64,000 nucleotides of DNA from Flavobacterium sinopsychrotolerans (GTDB lineage: Bacteria > Bacteroidota > Bacteroidia > Flavobacteriales > Flavobacteriaceae). The translations under genes were made by a program, and so were the position numbers. The stretch is taken from contig NZ_FODN01000002.1 in assembly GCF_900110375.1 (NCBI RefSeq), positions 186,001-250,000 of the forward strand, in the 5' to 3' direction. Below the pieces are notes generated by a model that saw only the letters and a list, made by a program, of their open reading frames with translations, was not told the origin of the DNA and did not search any database. Of this stretch, positions 26,523 through 34,288 are shown in pieces; within the stretch, counting starts at the first letter, position 1; each line of letters begins with the position of its first letter.

Positions 26523-26625
26523 TTTTTCAGAATTTGAATGTACACAAATTTAAGGTTTTTCATTATATGGTAATAAAATTATCATTAACAATACCAATTA
26601 AATAGAAAACAAACGGTTTTACAAA

Positions 26626-26746
26626 ATCAGCCACAGATTCACAGGTTAAAATTATATTATTGGCAATAAATAGGACCTTATTTATTACCTGTTTTTTTAA
26701 TTATTTCAATTTCTAAAAGGAATCAAATTATAAATCAGTGGCAGAA
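26626..26746. repeat. Inverted-repeat intergenic element (GCCACAGATT family)
   Basis: GCCACAGATT at 26630-26639 is matched near the other end by AATCAGTGGC at 26733-26742, its inverse with one mismatch. The interior has nested complementary A/T stretches around 26660-26695. Sequences of this type recur in intergenic regions of Flavobacterium genomes (recollection); it may be a non-autonomous MITE-like unit. Confidence 0.55.
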
Positions 26747-26791
26747 AAAACACTAAGATGTTTTGCAGAGGTCATAAAATTTATTGATTAA

Positions 26792-26862
26792 ACAACTCAT
26801 CCTATAATTTCAACAGTTCAGTATTAACTTTTTCTGTTTCTGATTTTTGCGATAGATATTTG
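26792..26862 (+). promoter_or_regulatory. LytTR-type direct repeat with -7-like element upstream of the TonB receptor gene
   Basis: ACAACTCAT (26792-26800) and ACAGTTCAG (26813-26821) repeat with a 21-bp period, that is 9-bp sites with a 12-bp spacer. The second copy fits the published LytTR-family consensus [TA][AC][CA]GTTN[AG][TG] at every position and the first at 7 of 9. A -7-like GATATTTG (26855-26862) follows after exactly 33 bp. The same layout occurs upstream of the next gene. Confidence 0.65.
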
Positions 26863-26882
26863 CTTTATCAAAATCAAACATC

Positions 26883-29087
26883 ATGAAACCATCATTTACT
26901 CAACAATCCAATCATTTGAAAAGAAGCCTTAAATCGATTTTCACTTTTGCAATTCTATTATTCAGCCTGACTATTTTTTCACAAAATACAATTTCAGGGA
27001 AAGTGGTGGATGAGAAAGGGAAACCGGTTTCTGGCGCTAATGTTTTTATAGAAGGGACTTATGATGGCGCCTCAACAACCGAAACGGGTGATTTTAGTTT
27101 TACGACTACTGCAAAAGGAAATCAAACTTTGGTAGTGAGTTTCCTGATTTATGAGACTTCTAAAACAGTGATTGATGTGGCTACTTTCCAAAATAAAACC
27201 ATCAAATTACGAGAAAGTGTTACATCGCTCGATGCGGTTGTTATTACGGCCGGAACATTAGAAGCCGGTGACAAAGCCAGAGTTTCGGTTTTGAAACCAT
27301 TGGATATTGTAACAACTGCTGGTTCTGCGGGAAATATTATTGCGGCTTTGCAAACGTTGCCGGGAACACAAACGGTAGGTGAGGACGGAAGATTGTTTGT
27401 TCGGGGTGGCGAGGCCAATGAAACACAAACTTTTATAGATGGAATTCGGGTGGCGCAACCGTATGGCGCAAGTACAAATAATTTGCCAACACGAGGTAGG
27501 TTTTCTCCTTTTCTGTTCAGTGGAATGTCTTTTTCTACAGGTGGTTATTCAGCGGAATATGGCGAAGCGTTATCGAGTGTTTTATTGTTGAATACACAAG
27601 ATGAGCCAGACCAAAATAAAACCGAAATATCATTAATGACTGTAGGTTTAGGTATTGGAAATACCCAAAAATGGAAAAAAAGTTCGTTGAGCGTCAATGC
27701 GAATTACCTCAATTTAGCACCATATCAAGCTGCTATACCTCAAAACGTGGATTGGAACAGTCCTTTTCAATCGTTGTCAGGAGAAACGGTGTATCGCTAT
27801 AACTTCAATAATGGAATTTTGAAAGTCTACGCTGCTTTTGATTCGTCTAAATTTGACATTAATCAGGAAAATATCAATTCGCCTGAGAAAATCAGAGTGG
27901 ATTTAAATAACAATAATTTTTATTTGAATTCGTCTTACAAAGGCGTTTTTGGGAACAATTGGCAAATTACTTCTGGATTGAGTTATGGCTACAGCAACAA
28001 CAAAATAAATTTAGATTCAGATAAAGTGGCGAATGATGAAAATACAGCTCATTTGAAATTAAAATTAAGAAAAAGCTTTTCAGAAAGAGTGAAACTTTCC
28101 TTTGGAGCGGATTATTTTGCGACCCAATTCAATGAAGATTTCAACGAAAATTCAGGTTTGGTTTTCACCAATGGGTACGATTCGAACATAGCAGCTGTTT
28201 ATACTGAAGCTGATATTTTCTTCTCTAAAAAATGGGCTGCCAAAATAGGGGTAAGGGCTTCGAATAATGATTTGCTTGACGAAACTGCTATTTCACCTCG
28301 AATTTCATTTGCGTATAAAATGGCTAAAAATAGTCAGTTTTCATTTGCGTATGGCGATTTTACCCAAACTCCAAGTGCGGAATACATCAAATATTCCAAC
28401 AACAATCAATTTGAAAGCGAAAAAGCTTCGCATTACATTTTGAATTTTCAGTACAGTAAAAACGGAAAAACATTTCGTGCTGAAACCTATTACAAAGACT
28501 ATCGTGATTTAGTAAAATTCGACACCCAAATGGCAGCGTATAATTCGGTTTACGATAATTCAGGATCTGGTTATGCGAAAGGTCTGGATTTGTTCTGGAG
28601 AGACGGAAAATCAATCAAAAACTTAGAATATTGGGTTTCCTATTCGTACATCGATACGGAGAGAGATTATAAAAATTTCAGTTCTCAAGTCACACCAAGT
28701 TTTGTTGCGGATCACAGCTTGTCAATCGTCACTAAATACTGGATAAATGATTGGAAATCGCAAATTGGTTTCACGAATTCCTACAGTTCCGGGCGTCCCT
28801 ACAACAATCCTAACGAAACGAAATTCATGAATGGAAAAACTAAATCGTACAACAGTTTGAGTTTCAATTGGGCGTATTTATTGAGTCAACAAAAGATTTT
28901 ATATTTCTCAGTCTCCAATGTTTTAGGTTCTCAGAATGTATTTGGATACGAATATGCTAACAATCCAGATAATGTAGGCTTTTACAACAGAAAAGAAATT
29001 ATTCCTACTGCAGATCGTTTTTTCTTCGTAGGATTCTTTTGGACAATTAGTAATGATAAAAAAGACAATCAGTTGAGGAATTTGTAA
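26883..29087 (+). CDS. TonB-dependent receptor with carboxypeptidase-regulatory-like domain
   Basis: A 734-residue outer-membrane receptor. The signal region ends at LFSLTIFSQ (about residue 34). A CarboxypepD_reg-like domain (35-115: ISGKVVDEKGKPVSGANVFIEGT) precedes the plug (about 120-240: AGSAGNIIAALQTLPGTQTVGEDGRLFVRGGEANETQTFIDGIRV). The 22-strand barrel runs to FVGFFWTISN near the end and is short for the class. It would import a TonB/ExbBD-energised substrate that is unknown. It heads a same-strand series with a TPR-like protein, a LytS-type kinase, two 2TM proteins and a LytTR regulator. That context, plus the LytTR-type site upstream, suggests the regulator controls it. A CAAAG-type inverted repeat follows the stop. 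Confidence 0.9.
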   Translation: MKPSFTQQSNHLKRSLKSIFTFAILLFSLTIFSQNTISGKVVDEKGKPVSGANVFIEGTYDGASTTETGDFSFTTTAKGNQTLVVSFLIYETSKTVIDVATFQNKTIKLRESVTSLDAVVITAGTLEAGDKARVSVLKPLDIVTTAGSAGNIIAALQTLPGTQTVGEDGRLFVRGGEANETQTFIDGIRVAQPYGASTNNLPTRGRFSPFLFSGMSFSTGGYSAEYGEALSSVLLLNTQDEPDQNKTEISLMTVGLGIGNTQKWKKSSLSVNANYLNLAPYQAAIPQNVDWNSPFQSLSGETVYRYNFNNGILKVYAAFDSSKFDINQENINSPEKIRVDLNNNNFYLNSSYKGVFGNNWQITSGLSYGYSNNKINLDSDKVANDENTAHLKLKLRKSFSERVKLSFGADYFATQFNEDFNENSGLVFTNGYDSNIAAVYTEADIFFSKKWAAKIGVRASNNDLLDETAISPRISFAYKMAKNSQFSFAYGDFTQTPSAEYIKYSNNNQFESEKASHYILNFQYSKNGKTFRAETYYKDYRDLVKFDTQMAAYNSVYDNSGSGYAKGLDLFWRDGKSIKNLEYWVSYSYIDTERDYKNFSSQVTPSFVADHSLSIVTKYWINDWKSQIGFTNSYSSGRPYNNPNETKFMNGKTKSYNSLSFNWAYLLSQQKILYFSVSNVLGSQNVFGYEYANNPDNVGFYNRKEIIPTADRFFFVGFFWTISNDKKDNQLRNL

Positions 29088-29166
29088 AGGTTCAAAGAAG
29101 CAAAGATAGTAAGGTTCAAAGACTGCGAAACTTTAACTCTGTTACTTTGAACCTTTGAACCTTTGC
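29087..29166. repeat. CAAAG-type inverted repeat after the TonB receptor gene
   Basis: GGTTCAAAG occurs at 29089-29097 and 29113-29121, and its inverse CTTTGAACC at 29145-29153 and 29153-29161, which gives a strong hairpin. 29087-29116 nearly equals 21354-21391, differing by two substitutions and a missing 8-nt unit, so this is the same repeat family without the four-helix gene. It could also reduce read-through into the next gene. Confidence 0.8.
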
Positions 29167-29179
29167 AACTAAAAAAAAT

Positions 29180-29250
29180 ACAATTCATCCATCAAATTCT
29201 ACAGTTCAGTATTTATAAATTTTAAACCAATAGAAACCGATATACTTTTG
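29180..29250 (+). promoter_or_regulatory. LytTR-type direct repeat with -7 element upstream of the TPR-like gene
   Basis: ACAATTCAT (29180-29188) and ACAGTTCAG (29201-29209) repeat with a 21-bp period. The -7 element TACTTTTG (29243-29250) follows after 33 bp, the same gap as upstream of the TonB receptor. The 33-bp core segments of the two regions agree at 27 positions. Confidence 0.65.
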
Positions 29251-29312
29251 AAGTATAAATTAATTAGAAAGTTTCAATCATCAAAAAAATAACCATTTAA
29301 AACCAAGAAATC

Positions 29313-29933
29313 ATGACTAAAATTATCACAACAATCGCATTTTTTATTTGTAGTTTAGTATCTGCTCAAGGGCAATTCGAACAAGGAATGGGGAAAGCGT
29401 TCCAGTTATGGGGCGAAGGAAAAAACACCGAAGCTTCGGATTTATTTGAAAGAATTTCCGCTGCGGAAAAAACAAGTTGGTTGCCTAATTATTACGTTGC
29501 ATTAGTAAATACTACAACTGCTTTTAGAACCAAGGATAAAGATCAAATGACTTTATTACTTTCTAAAGCACAAAAATCATTGGATATAGAAATGGATAAA
29601 AATCCAAATAATGCCGAATTATTGGTGATGCAAGCGATGATTCATACTGCTTGGATTGCTTTTGACCCAATGACAAACGGGCAAAAATTATCCGGAACGG
29701 TTATGGAATTGTACGGAAAAGCACAGGCAATTGCTCCGGAAAATCCAAGAGTTGTTTTTGGTAAAGCCGAATTTGAAATTGGTGGTGCTCAATTTTGGGG
29801 AACCGATACCAAACCAATGTGTGCGCAAATTGAAAAAGCTATTGGACTTTTTGCTACTTTTAAACCGGAAACACCTTTCTCTCCAAAATGGGGTTTAGAA
29901 AGAGCTTTAACAGCACAGAAGAATTGTAAGTAA
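29313..29933 (+). CDS. Secreted TPR-like protein
   Basis: A 206-residue protein with a signal peptide (MTKIITTIAFFICSLVSAQ). The mature part is alpha-helical with tetratricopeptide-like pairs (KAFQLWGEGKNTEASDLFERI, LNPNNAELLVMQAMIH-like, KAQAIAPENPRVVFGKAEFEIGG). It would be periplasmic. Its place directly after a TonB receptor and before a sensor kinase, together with a shared promoter signal, suggests it helps the receptor or conveys its state (inference). Two Cys residues (KPMCAQI, QKNCK) could form a disulfide. Confidence 0.78.
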   Translation: MTKIITTIAFFICSLVSAQGQFEQGMGKAFQLWGEGKNTEASDLFERISAAEKTSWLPNYYVALVNTTTAFRTKDKDQMTLLLSKAQKSLDIEMDKNPNNAELLVMQAMIHTAWIAFDPMTNGQKLSGTVMELYGKAQAIAPENPRVVFGKAEFEIGGAQFWGTDTKPMCAQIEKAIGLFATFKPETPFSPKWGLERALTAQKNCK

Positions 29934-30005
29934 ATCTATTGATTGTTTCTAATTATTCGTTTTTAAGAAACAAAATAGAGAATAGTAACTATTGAAAAAA
30001 AGAGA

Positions 30006-31343
30006 ATGATGTATATAAAACCACATTTACTTAAAGCTTTATTTATTGGGGTTGTGATTTTTTTAGTATCCCTTCTAATTGAATTTATTTCAGTTGGGAA
30101 TGAGGTTTTTAGCCCTAGATTATACGTTCACTTTTTATATTGCATGCTTTACAGTGTTGCATTGTATCTTGTTAACGCAGCGTTGTTTGTATTTTTGGAC
30201 AAAGTTTTTAAAGATAATATTTATGCTGTAAAGCGAATAATTATTGGGTTTGTCGGCTCTTTTCTCATTTCCTTATTTACAATTTTTTTACTTCGTATCT
30301 TTTTGAACGTTATAGTAGAAAAAAAATCAATGACAGATTTTTTAGCAAATGAAACTCCTTCAAATTACATTGAATCGTCAATTATCACTTTCATCATATT
30401 ATTAGGAGTTCATGCTTTACATTTCTACAAAGCGTACAATGAAAATAAAGTCAAAGAACAGAAAATCATCGCAGGAACAGCAAATGCGAAGTTTGAAAGT
30501 TTAAAGAACCAAATTGATCCTCATTTTCTTTTTAACAGCCTTAATGTCTTAAGTTCTTTAATTGAGGAAAATCCAGACAATGCGCAGCGATTTACAACCT
30601 CGTTATCCAAGATTTACCGCTACGTTTTGGAACAAAAAGACAAGGAATTGGTTTCGGTTGAGGAAGAACTGGCTTTTGCCAAAACCTACATGAATTTATT
30701 AAAAATGCGTTTTGAGAACAGCTTGTTTTATGAAATGCCCACAACTGCAATTTCGGCTGAAGCCAAAGTCGTACCGCTTTCTTTACAGCTTTTATTGGAA
30801 AATACGGTGAAGCATAATGTGGTTAGTGAGCAAAGACCCTTGCACATCAGGATTTTCGTGGAGGGCGATTATCTGGCGGTTCAAAACGATTATCAAAAGA
30901 AAGAATTTTTGCAAGATCGACAAGGAGTTGGGTTGCAAAATATCGTTAACCGATATGGAATCATCTCCAATAGAAAAGTTCTGATTGCTCAAAATGAACA
31001 AACATTTACGGTTAAAATACCTATTTTAACAAAACAAATTACGGTTATGGAAACAACGACGACCACCAATGAAAATAGCGCTTATTACAGAGCCAAAAAA
31101 CGAGTGGATGCACTCAAAGGATTTTACGGGAACTTGATTTCTTACTGTTGTGTAATTCCATTTTTAATCTTCATCAATTTGACGTTTTCGCCCCATTTTC
31201 AATGGTTTTGGTTTTCTGCAGCCGGATGGGGATTTGGATTAACGATGCATGCTTTCAAGGTTTTTGGTTACAGTTCCAATTGGGAACAAAGAAAAATTCA
31301 GGAAATTTTGCGCAAAGATGAGCATAAACAAACTTGGAAATAA
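30006..31343 (+). CDS. LytS-type sensor histidine kinase with C-terminal 2TM domain
   Basis: A 445-residue kinase. Four N-terminal transmembrane helices (about 10-140) are followed by a coiled coil. The His_kinase domain has the phosphoacceptor in QIDPHFLFNSLN (about 175), and the minimal HATPase has N-box LLLENTVKHNV and VGLQNIVNRYG. Fused after the kinase (about 350-445) is a 2TM domain (YRAKKRVDALKGFYGNLISYC, then WFWFSAAGWGFGLTMHAFKVFG, WEQRKIQEIL). The next two genes encode the same domain alone. The cognate regulator is the LytTR gene at 32164. The fusion suggests the kinase and the free 2TM proteins assemble through this domain. Confidence 0.9.
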   Translation: MMYIKPHLLKALFIGVVIFLVSLLIEFISVGNEVFSPRLYVHFLYCMLYSVALYLVNAALFVFLDKVFKDNIYAVKRIIIGFVGSFLISLFTIFLLRIFLNVIVEKKSMTDFLANETPSNYIESSIITFIILLGVHALHFYKAYNENKVKEQKIIAGTANAKFESLKNQIDPHFLFNSLNVLSSLIEENPDNAQRFTTSLSKIYRYVLEQKDKELVSVEEELAFAKTYMNLLKMRFENSLFYEMPTTAISAEAKVVPLSLQLLLENTVKHNVVSEQRPLHIRIFVEGDYLAVQNDYQKKEFLQDRQGVGLQNIVNRYGIISNRKVLIAQNEQTFTVKIPILTKQITVMETTTTTNENSAYYRAKKRVDALKGFYGNLISYCCVIPFLIFINLTFSPHFQWFWFSAAGWGFGLTMHAFKVFGYSSNWEQRKIQEILRKDEHKQTWK

Positions 31344-31386
31344 GAATCACAGCATTTTAAACGTAGAAAAATTTAAATAAAAAATC

Positions 31387-31692
31387 ATGGAAAATACATA
31401 TCAAAATGAAGAGCGCTATTTTGAAGCGAAAAAACAAGTGGAAGAAATTAAAGGTTTCTATGGGAACTTGACTGCCTATATTGTCTTTAATATTGCTTTG
31501 CTAATCATAAATTTAGTAACATCTCCGGAGCATTTATGGTTTTTTTGGCCAATGTTAGGATGGGGAATTGGAGTGATTTTTCATGGTATGAAAGTCTTTA
31601 ACTATATGCCGTTTTTTGGTAAAGATTGGGAAGAACAAAAAATTAAGGAGTTTATGGAAAAAGAAAATAGGAGAAAAGATACTTGGACATAA
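31387..31692 (+). CDS. 2TM domain-containing protein
   Basis: A 101-residue protein that is one 2TM domain: an amphipathic lead (YFEAKKQVEEIKGFYGNL), helix 1 (TAYIVFNIALLIINLVT), a short turn with SPEHLWFFWPMLGWGIGVIFHGMKVF as helix 2, and a basic tail with WEEQKIKEFMEKE. It closely resembles the C-terminus of the preceding kinase and the next small protein. It lies 43 bp after the kinase gene. An accessory or regulatory membrane role in the kinase complex is likely but not shown. Confidence 0.88.
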   Translation: MENTYQNEERYFEAKKQVEEIKGFYGNLTAYIVFNIALLIINLVTSPEHLWFFWPMLGWGIGVIFHGMKVFNYMPFFGKDWEEQKIKEFMEKENRRKDTWT

Positions 31693-31738
31693 ATTCACAA
31701 TTTTTCTATTACAATTTAATTACTTTTTTAAAAAATAA

Positions 31739-32095
31739 ATGTCAGTTAATAACATCGAGATGAAAAGAAATTTTAATTCTGAGTTTGGAGAATTTCAGCC
31801 GGAAGATAAGTACGCTGCCGCCCAGCGGGAAGTGAAGCGATTGAAAGGTTTCTATACGCATTTAGTAGTGTATATAGCCGTAAACATAATGATCGTATTC
31901 ATTAATATTAGAGATTTAGATCCAGGAGAAAGCTATTTCAAATTAGAGAATTTCTTCACGGCATTCTTTTGGGGAATAGGAATAGTGGCGCACGGATTTT
32001 CTGTTTTCTTGCCCAATTGGATTTTTGGAAGAAACTGGGAAGAGAAAAAAATAAAAGAGTTGATGGAGAAAGAAAAAAGTGAAAAATGGGAGTAA
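31739..32095 (+). CDS. 2TM domain-containing protein
   Basis: A 118-residue paralogue of the preceding gene: leader YAAAQREVKRLKGFYTHLVVY, helix 1 (IAVNIMIVFIN), a loop with an acidic stretch (IRDLDPGESYFK), helix 2 (FFTAFFWGIGIVAHGFSVF) and tail WEEKKIKELMEKE. It sits 46 bp downstream and 68 bp before the LytTR gene. Three 2TM domains in one unit is a distinctive feature of this locus. Confidence 0.88.
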   Translation: MSVNNIEMKRNFNSEFGEFQPEDKYAAAQREVKRLKGFYTHLVVYIAVNIMIVFINIRDLDPGESYFKLENFFTAFFWGIGIVAHGFSVFLPNWIFGRNWEEKKIKELMEKEKSEKWE

Positions 32096-32163
32096 GATAA
32101 ATGTTCAATATTCAGTAAAACCTCTAACTTCCATTCTCTATTTTCTAACCACTAACTTAAAAA

Positions 32164-32931
32164 ATGAAAACAATAATAATTGAAGACGAAAAACCAGCTG
32201 CCAGATTGCTGCAAAGAAAACTGGAAAAACTAAATATTCAAGTAGGAGTGATGTTGCATTCCGTTGAAGAAGCACTTGATTGGTTTTCTAAAAATGAGCA
32301 CCCGGATTTGATTTTTCTGGATATTCAATTGTCGGATGGGTTGTCATTTGAAATATTTGAAAAAGTTGAAATTAAGAGCGCCGTAATTTTCACGACCGCT
32401 TATGATGAATATGCGCTTCGTGCCTTTAAATTAAATAGCATCGATTATCTTTTGAAACCCATTGACGAAGATGATCTCGAAATTGCAGTCGCTAAATTCA
32501 AGTCGCTTTTGCCAAAACAGGAAACACAACCACAAAGCTTGGGAATCGATTTTGAGCAAATCAAAAGAATGTTGATCAATCCGTTTGAGAAAAACTATAA
32601 AAAACGATTTACGGTAAAAATAGGCCAACATTTGAAAGTGATTTCGATAGATGAAATCGAATGTTTTTTTAGCGAAAATAAAGGCACTTATTTGCATACT
32701 TTTGACAATAGGAATTATTTAATCGAATGTACTTTGGAACTTTTAGAGCAGGAATTGGATCCTGCAGATTTCTTTCGAATCAGCAGAAAATTTATAATTC
32801 CGCTGAAAGCAATCAAAGAAATTGTTGTGTACAGCAACTCTCGTTTGAAAGTTATTTTGCCCTCTTTTAAGGATGAAGATGTGATTGTGAGTAGAGAAAA
32901 AGTATCCGATTTTAAGACGTGGATTGGGTAG
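32164..32931 (+). CDS. LytTR-family response regulator
   Basis: A 255-residue DNA-binding regulator. The receiver domain (1-120) has acidic residues Glu7/Asp8, the phosphoacceptor Asp53 (LIFLDIQLSDG), Thr in FTTAYDEYA and Lys in LLKPID. A linker leads to the LytTR domain (about 150-255: FTVKIGQHLKVISIDEIECFFSENKGTYLHT, FFRISRKFIIPLKAIKEI). It is paired with the kinase three genes upstream. Direct repeats matching the LytTR consensus lie upstream of the TonB receptor and TPR genes of the same cluster; these are the predicted targets. A large hairpin follows the gene. Confidence 0.93.
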   Translation: MKTIIIEDEKPAARLLQRKLEKLNIQVGVMLHSVEEALDWFSKNEHPDLIFLDIQLSDGLSFEIFEKVEIKSAVIFTTAYDEYALRAFKLNSIDYLLKPIDEDDLEIAVAKFKSLLPKQETQPQSLGIDFEQIKRMLINPFEKNYKKRFTVKIGQHLKVISIDEIECFFSENKGTYLHTFDNRNYLIECTLELLEQELDPADFFRISRKFIIPLKAIKEIVVYSNSRLKVILPSFKDEDVIVSREKVSDFKTWIG

Positions 32932-32947
32932 TTTTAGAGCACAAAAA

Positions 32948-33014
32948 AAACTGTTTCAAAGAGACTCAGAAAATCCTAAAAGGAAATTTTTGAGTCTAAC
33001 AATTGAAACAGTTT
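32948..33014. terminator. Long nested hairpin between convergent genes
   Basis: A perfect outer 12-bp stem (AAACTGTTTCAA at 32948-32959 with TTGAAACAGTTT at 33003-33014) encloses a second stem (AGACTCA / TGAGTCT, continued inward with mismatches). It is central to the 105-bp gap between the LytTR and csbD genes and probably ends transcription both ways. The plus-strand side has no long T run, so its efficiency is uncertain. Confidence 0.7.
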
Positions 33015-33036
33015 AAGTACCTTTAGGATTTAAAAA

Positions 33037-33219
33037 TTAATCAAATAATGATTTAATTTCTTTTTGTGTCTTGCCTAATTTTTGTTGTAATTTACCCCAC
33101 ATTTCATCTTCTTTACCTTCCTCGTATAGTAAATCATCATCCGTCAAATCGGCAAATTTCTGTTTAAGTTTTCCTTTCAACTCATTCCAGTTTCCTTCAA
33201 TCTCTTTTGAATTTGGCAT
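33037..33219 (-). CDS. CsbD family stress protein
   Basis: A 60-residue small protein with the CsbD signature: [52 protein letters not shown]. CsbD-like proteins are abundant, highly charged stress proteins induced by general stress or phosphate starvation in other bacteria; the molecular role is unknown. A perfect 8-bp inverted repeat (33284-33312) lies 65 bp upstream of its ATG and may be an operator. Confidence 0.92.
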   Translation of the reverse strand: MPNSKEIEGNWNELKGKLKQKFADLTDDDLLYEEGKEDEMWGKLQQKLGKTQKEIKSLFD

Positions 33220-33283
33220 AATATCTAAGTTTTAAATTACTATTTGTTCTTTACAAATTTGATGATTTTAAGCTGTTTGATTG

Positions 33284-33312
33284 TTATACAATTCTGTGAA
33301 TCTGTTGTATAA
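33284..33312. promoter_or_regulatory. Inverted repeat upstream of csbD, possible operator
   Basis: TTATACAA (33284-33291) and TTGTATAA (33305-33312) are perfect inverses separated by 13 bp. The pair lies 65 bp before the csbD start in a gap with no other gene. It could be an operator for a dimeric regulator or a small hairpin; no T run follows. Confidence 0.4.
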
Positions 33313-33456
33313 TTCCTATAGATGGGATTGTCTAATATGTATTGAGGGGATTTATTAAATCGAAATATATGTTAAATTATAACTACAAGTGTTTGATTCT
33401 AAATTAATGGTAATGAGAAATTTGTGTTTTGGATATAGATATTCTCTATGATGAAT

Positions 33457-34230
33457 TTATACCTTAAAAAACGTCTTGCGAATGCCAATTAGTACAAAAA
33501 TCAATACCGTGAAGAGAATGAAAAAAGGGATGATATAATTGATTAGACCTGATGGTAACATAATTGCTATAATTAATAACTGAAAGCCTAAACCATAAAT
33601 AGAAACCAAAGTCATAAACCAGTTAGGAAAGGTTTTTACTTTGTATGCATCTTTATCGAGAAAGTGAATTATCTTGTCAAATGTTCCATAAACGATAGTG
33701 TAAATACGAAACAAAATATCGACCGATTTTTGCGTTTCTCCTGGTAAAGCTCTTGGTGATTTGTACTCAAAAATTTTACTTGTCGTATCTCCGCCAACGG
33801 ATTTATTTCGTAAAATCACATAGTAATAATTGTATAAAGTTCCTTGTAATTGAATACCAATAAAGGCCAAAATAGTTAGCCAAAATGATGTTTTTGAGAC
33901 ATAACAAATCGTCATTAAAAAGAGAAAATTCAGGATGATATCGAATACGCTGTCCAAGTATCTTCCGGTGTAAGAAGGTGTGTTTTTTAAGCGAGCCAGT
34001 TCACCATCGGCAGCATCAATTCCAGATTTAAGCAAGATGAAAAAAGTTGCTAAAAAGTAAGATCCGTCCAGAATACAATAAATTGCTATCAGACCGGAAA
34101 TACCAAAAAGTAACGTAACATGAATGGGAGTAAAGCGGGTATTTTTTAATTGATTGGCTAGGAACTTTCCAAATGGTCTTCCATAATCTGATAAATCTAA
34201 AAATTTATCTTGAGCAGCAAGTTTAGACAT
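33457..34230 (-). CDS. CDP-alcohol phosphatidyltransferase family protein
   Basis: A 257-residue inner-membrane enzyme with about six helices. The complete family motif is present near residues 70-95: DAADGELAR, eight residues, then GRYLDSVFD, that is DxxDGxxAR-x8-GxxxDxxxD, which binds two metal ions. It transfers a phospho-alcohol group using a CDP-linked donor. The acceptor is not clear; relatives make phosphatidylglycerol phosphate, phosphatidylinositol or inositol phosphates. The long C-terminal extension with two more helices resembles the inositol-phosphate-type subgroup. Single gene upstream of csbD with 237 bp between. Confidence 0.85.
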   Translation of the reverse strand: MSKLAAQDKFLDLSDYGRPFGKFLANQLKNTRFTPIHVTLLFGISGLIAIYCILDGSYFLATFFILLKSGIDAADGELARLKNTPSYTGRYLDSVFDIILNFLFLMTICYVSKTSFWLTILAFIGIQLQGTLYNYYYVILRNKSVGGDTTSKIFEYKSPRALPGETQKSVDILFRIYTIVYGTFDKIIHFLDKDAYKVKTFPNWFMTLVSIYGLGFQLLIIAIMLPSGLINYIIPFFILFTVLIFVLIGIRKTFFKV

Positions 34231-34288
34231 TTATGTTTATGAACAAAGAAATGCGACAATATAGTCAGGTGTATTCGTTAGTATGTTT

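Larger units (their letters stand above)
26523..26882. other. Divergent intergenic region holding a repeat and a LytTR-type site
   Basis: This 360-bp gap has no ORF. It contains an inverted-repeat element (26626-26746), a LytTR-consensus direct repeat (26792-26821) and a -7-like GATATTTG (26855-26862), all described separately. The first 100 bp next to the YciI gene are AT-rich with nothing recognisable. Confidence 0.7.

Noticed and set aside
29943..29973. Terminator after the TPR-like gene
   Set aside because: An 8-bp stem with a 15-nt loop and no T run is too weak to claim, and the genes that follow appear linked.
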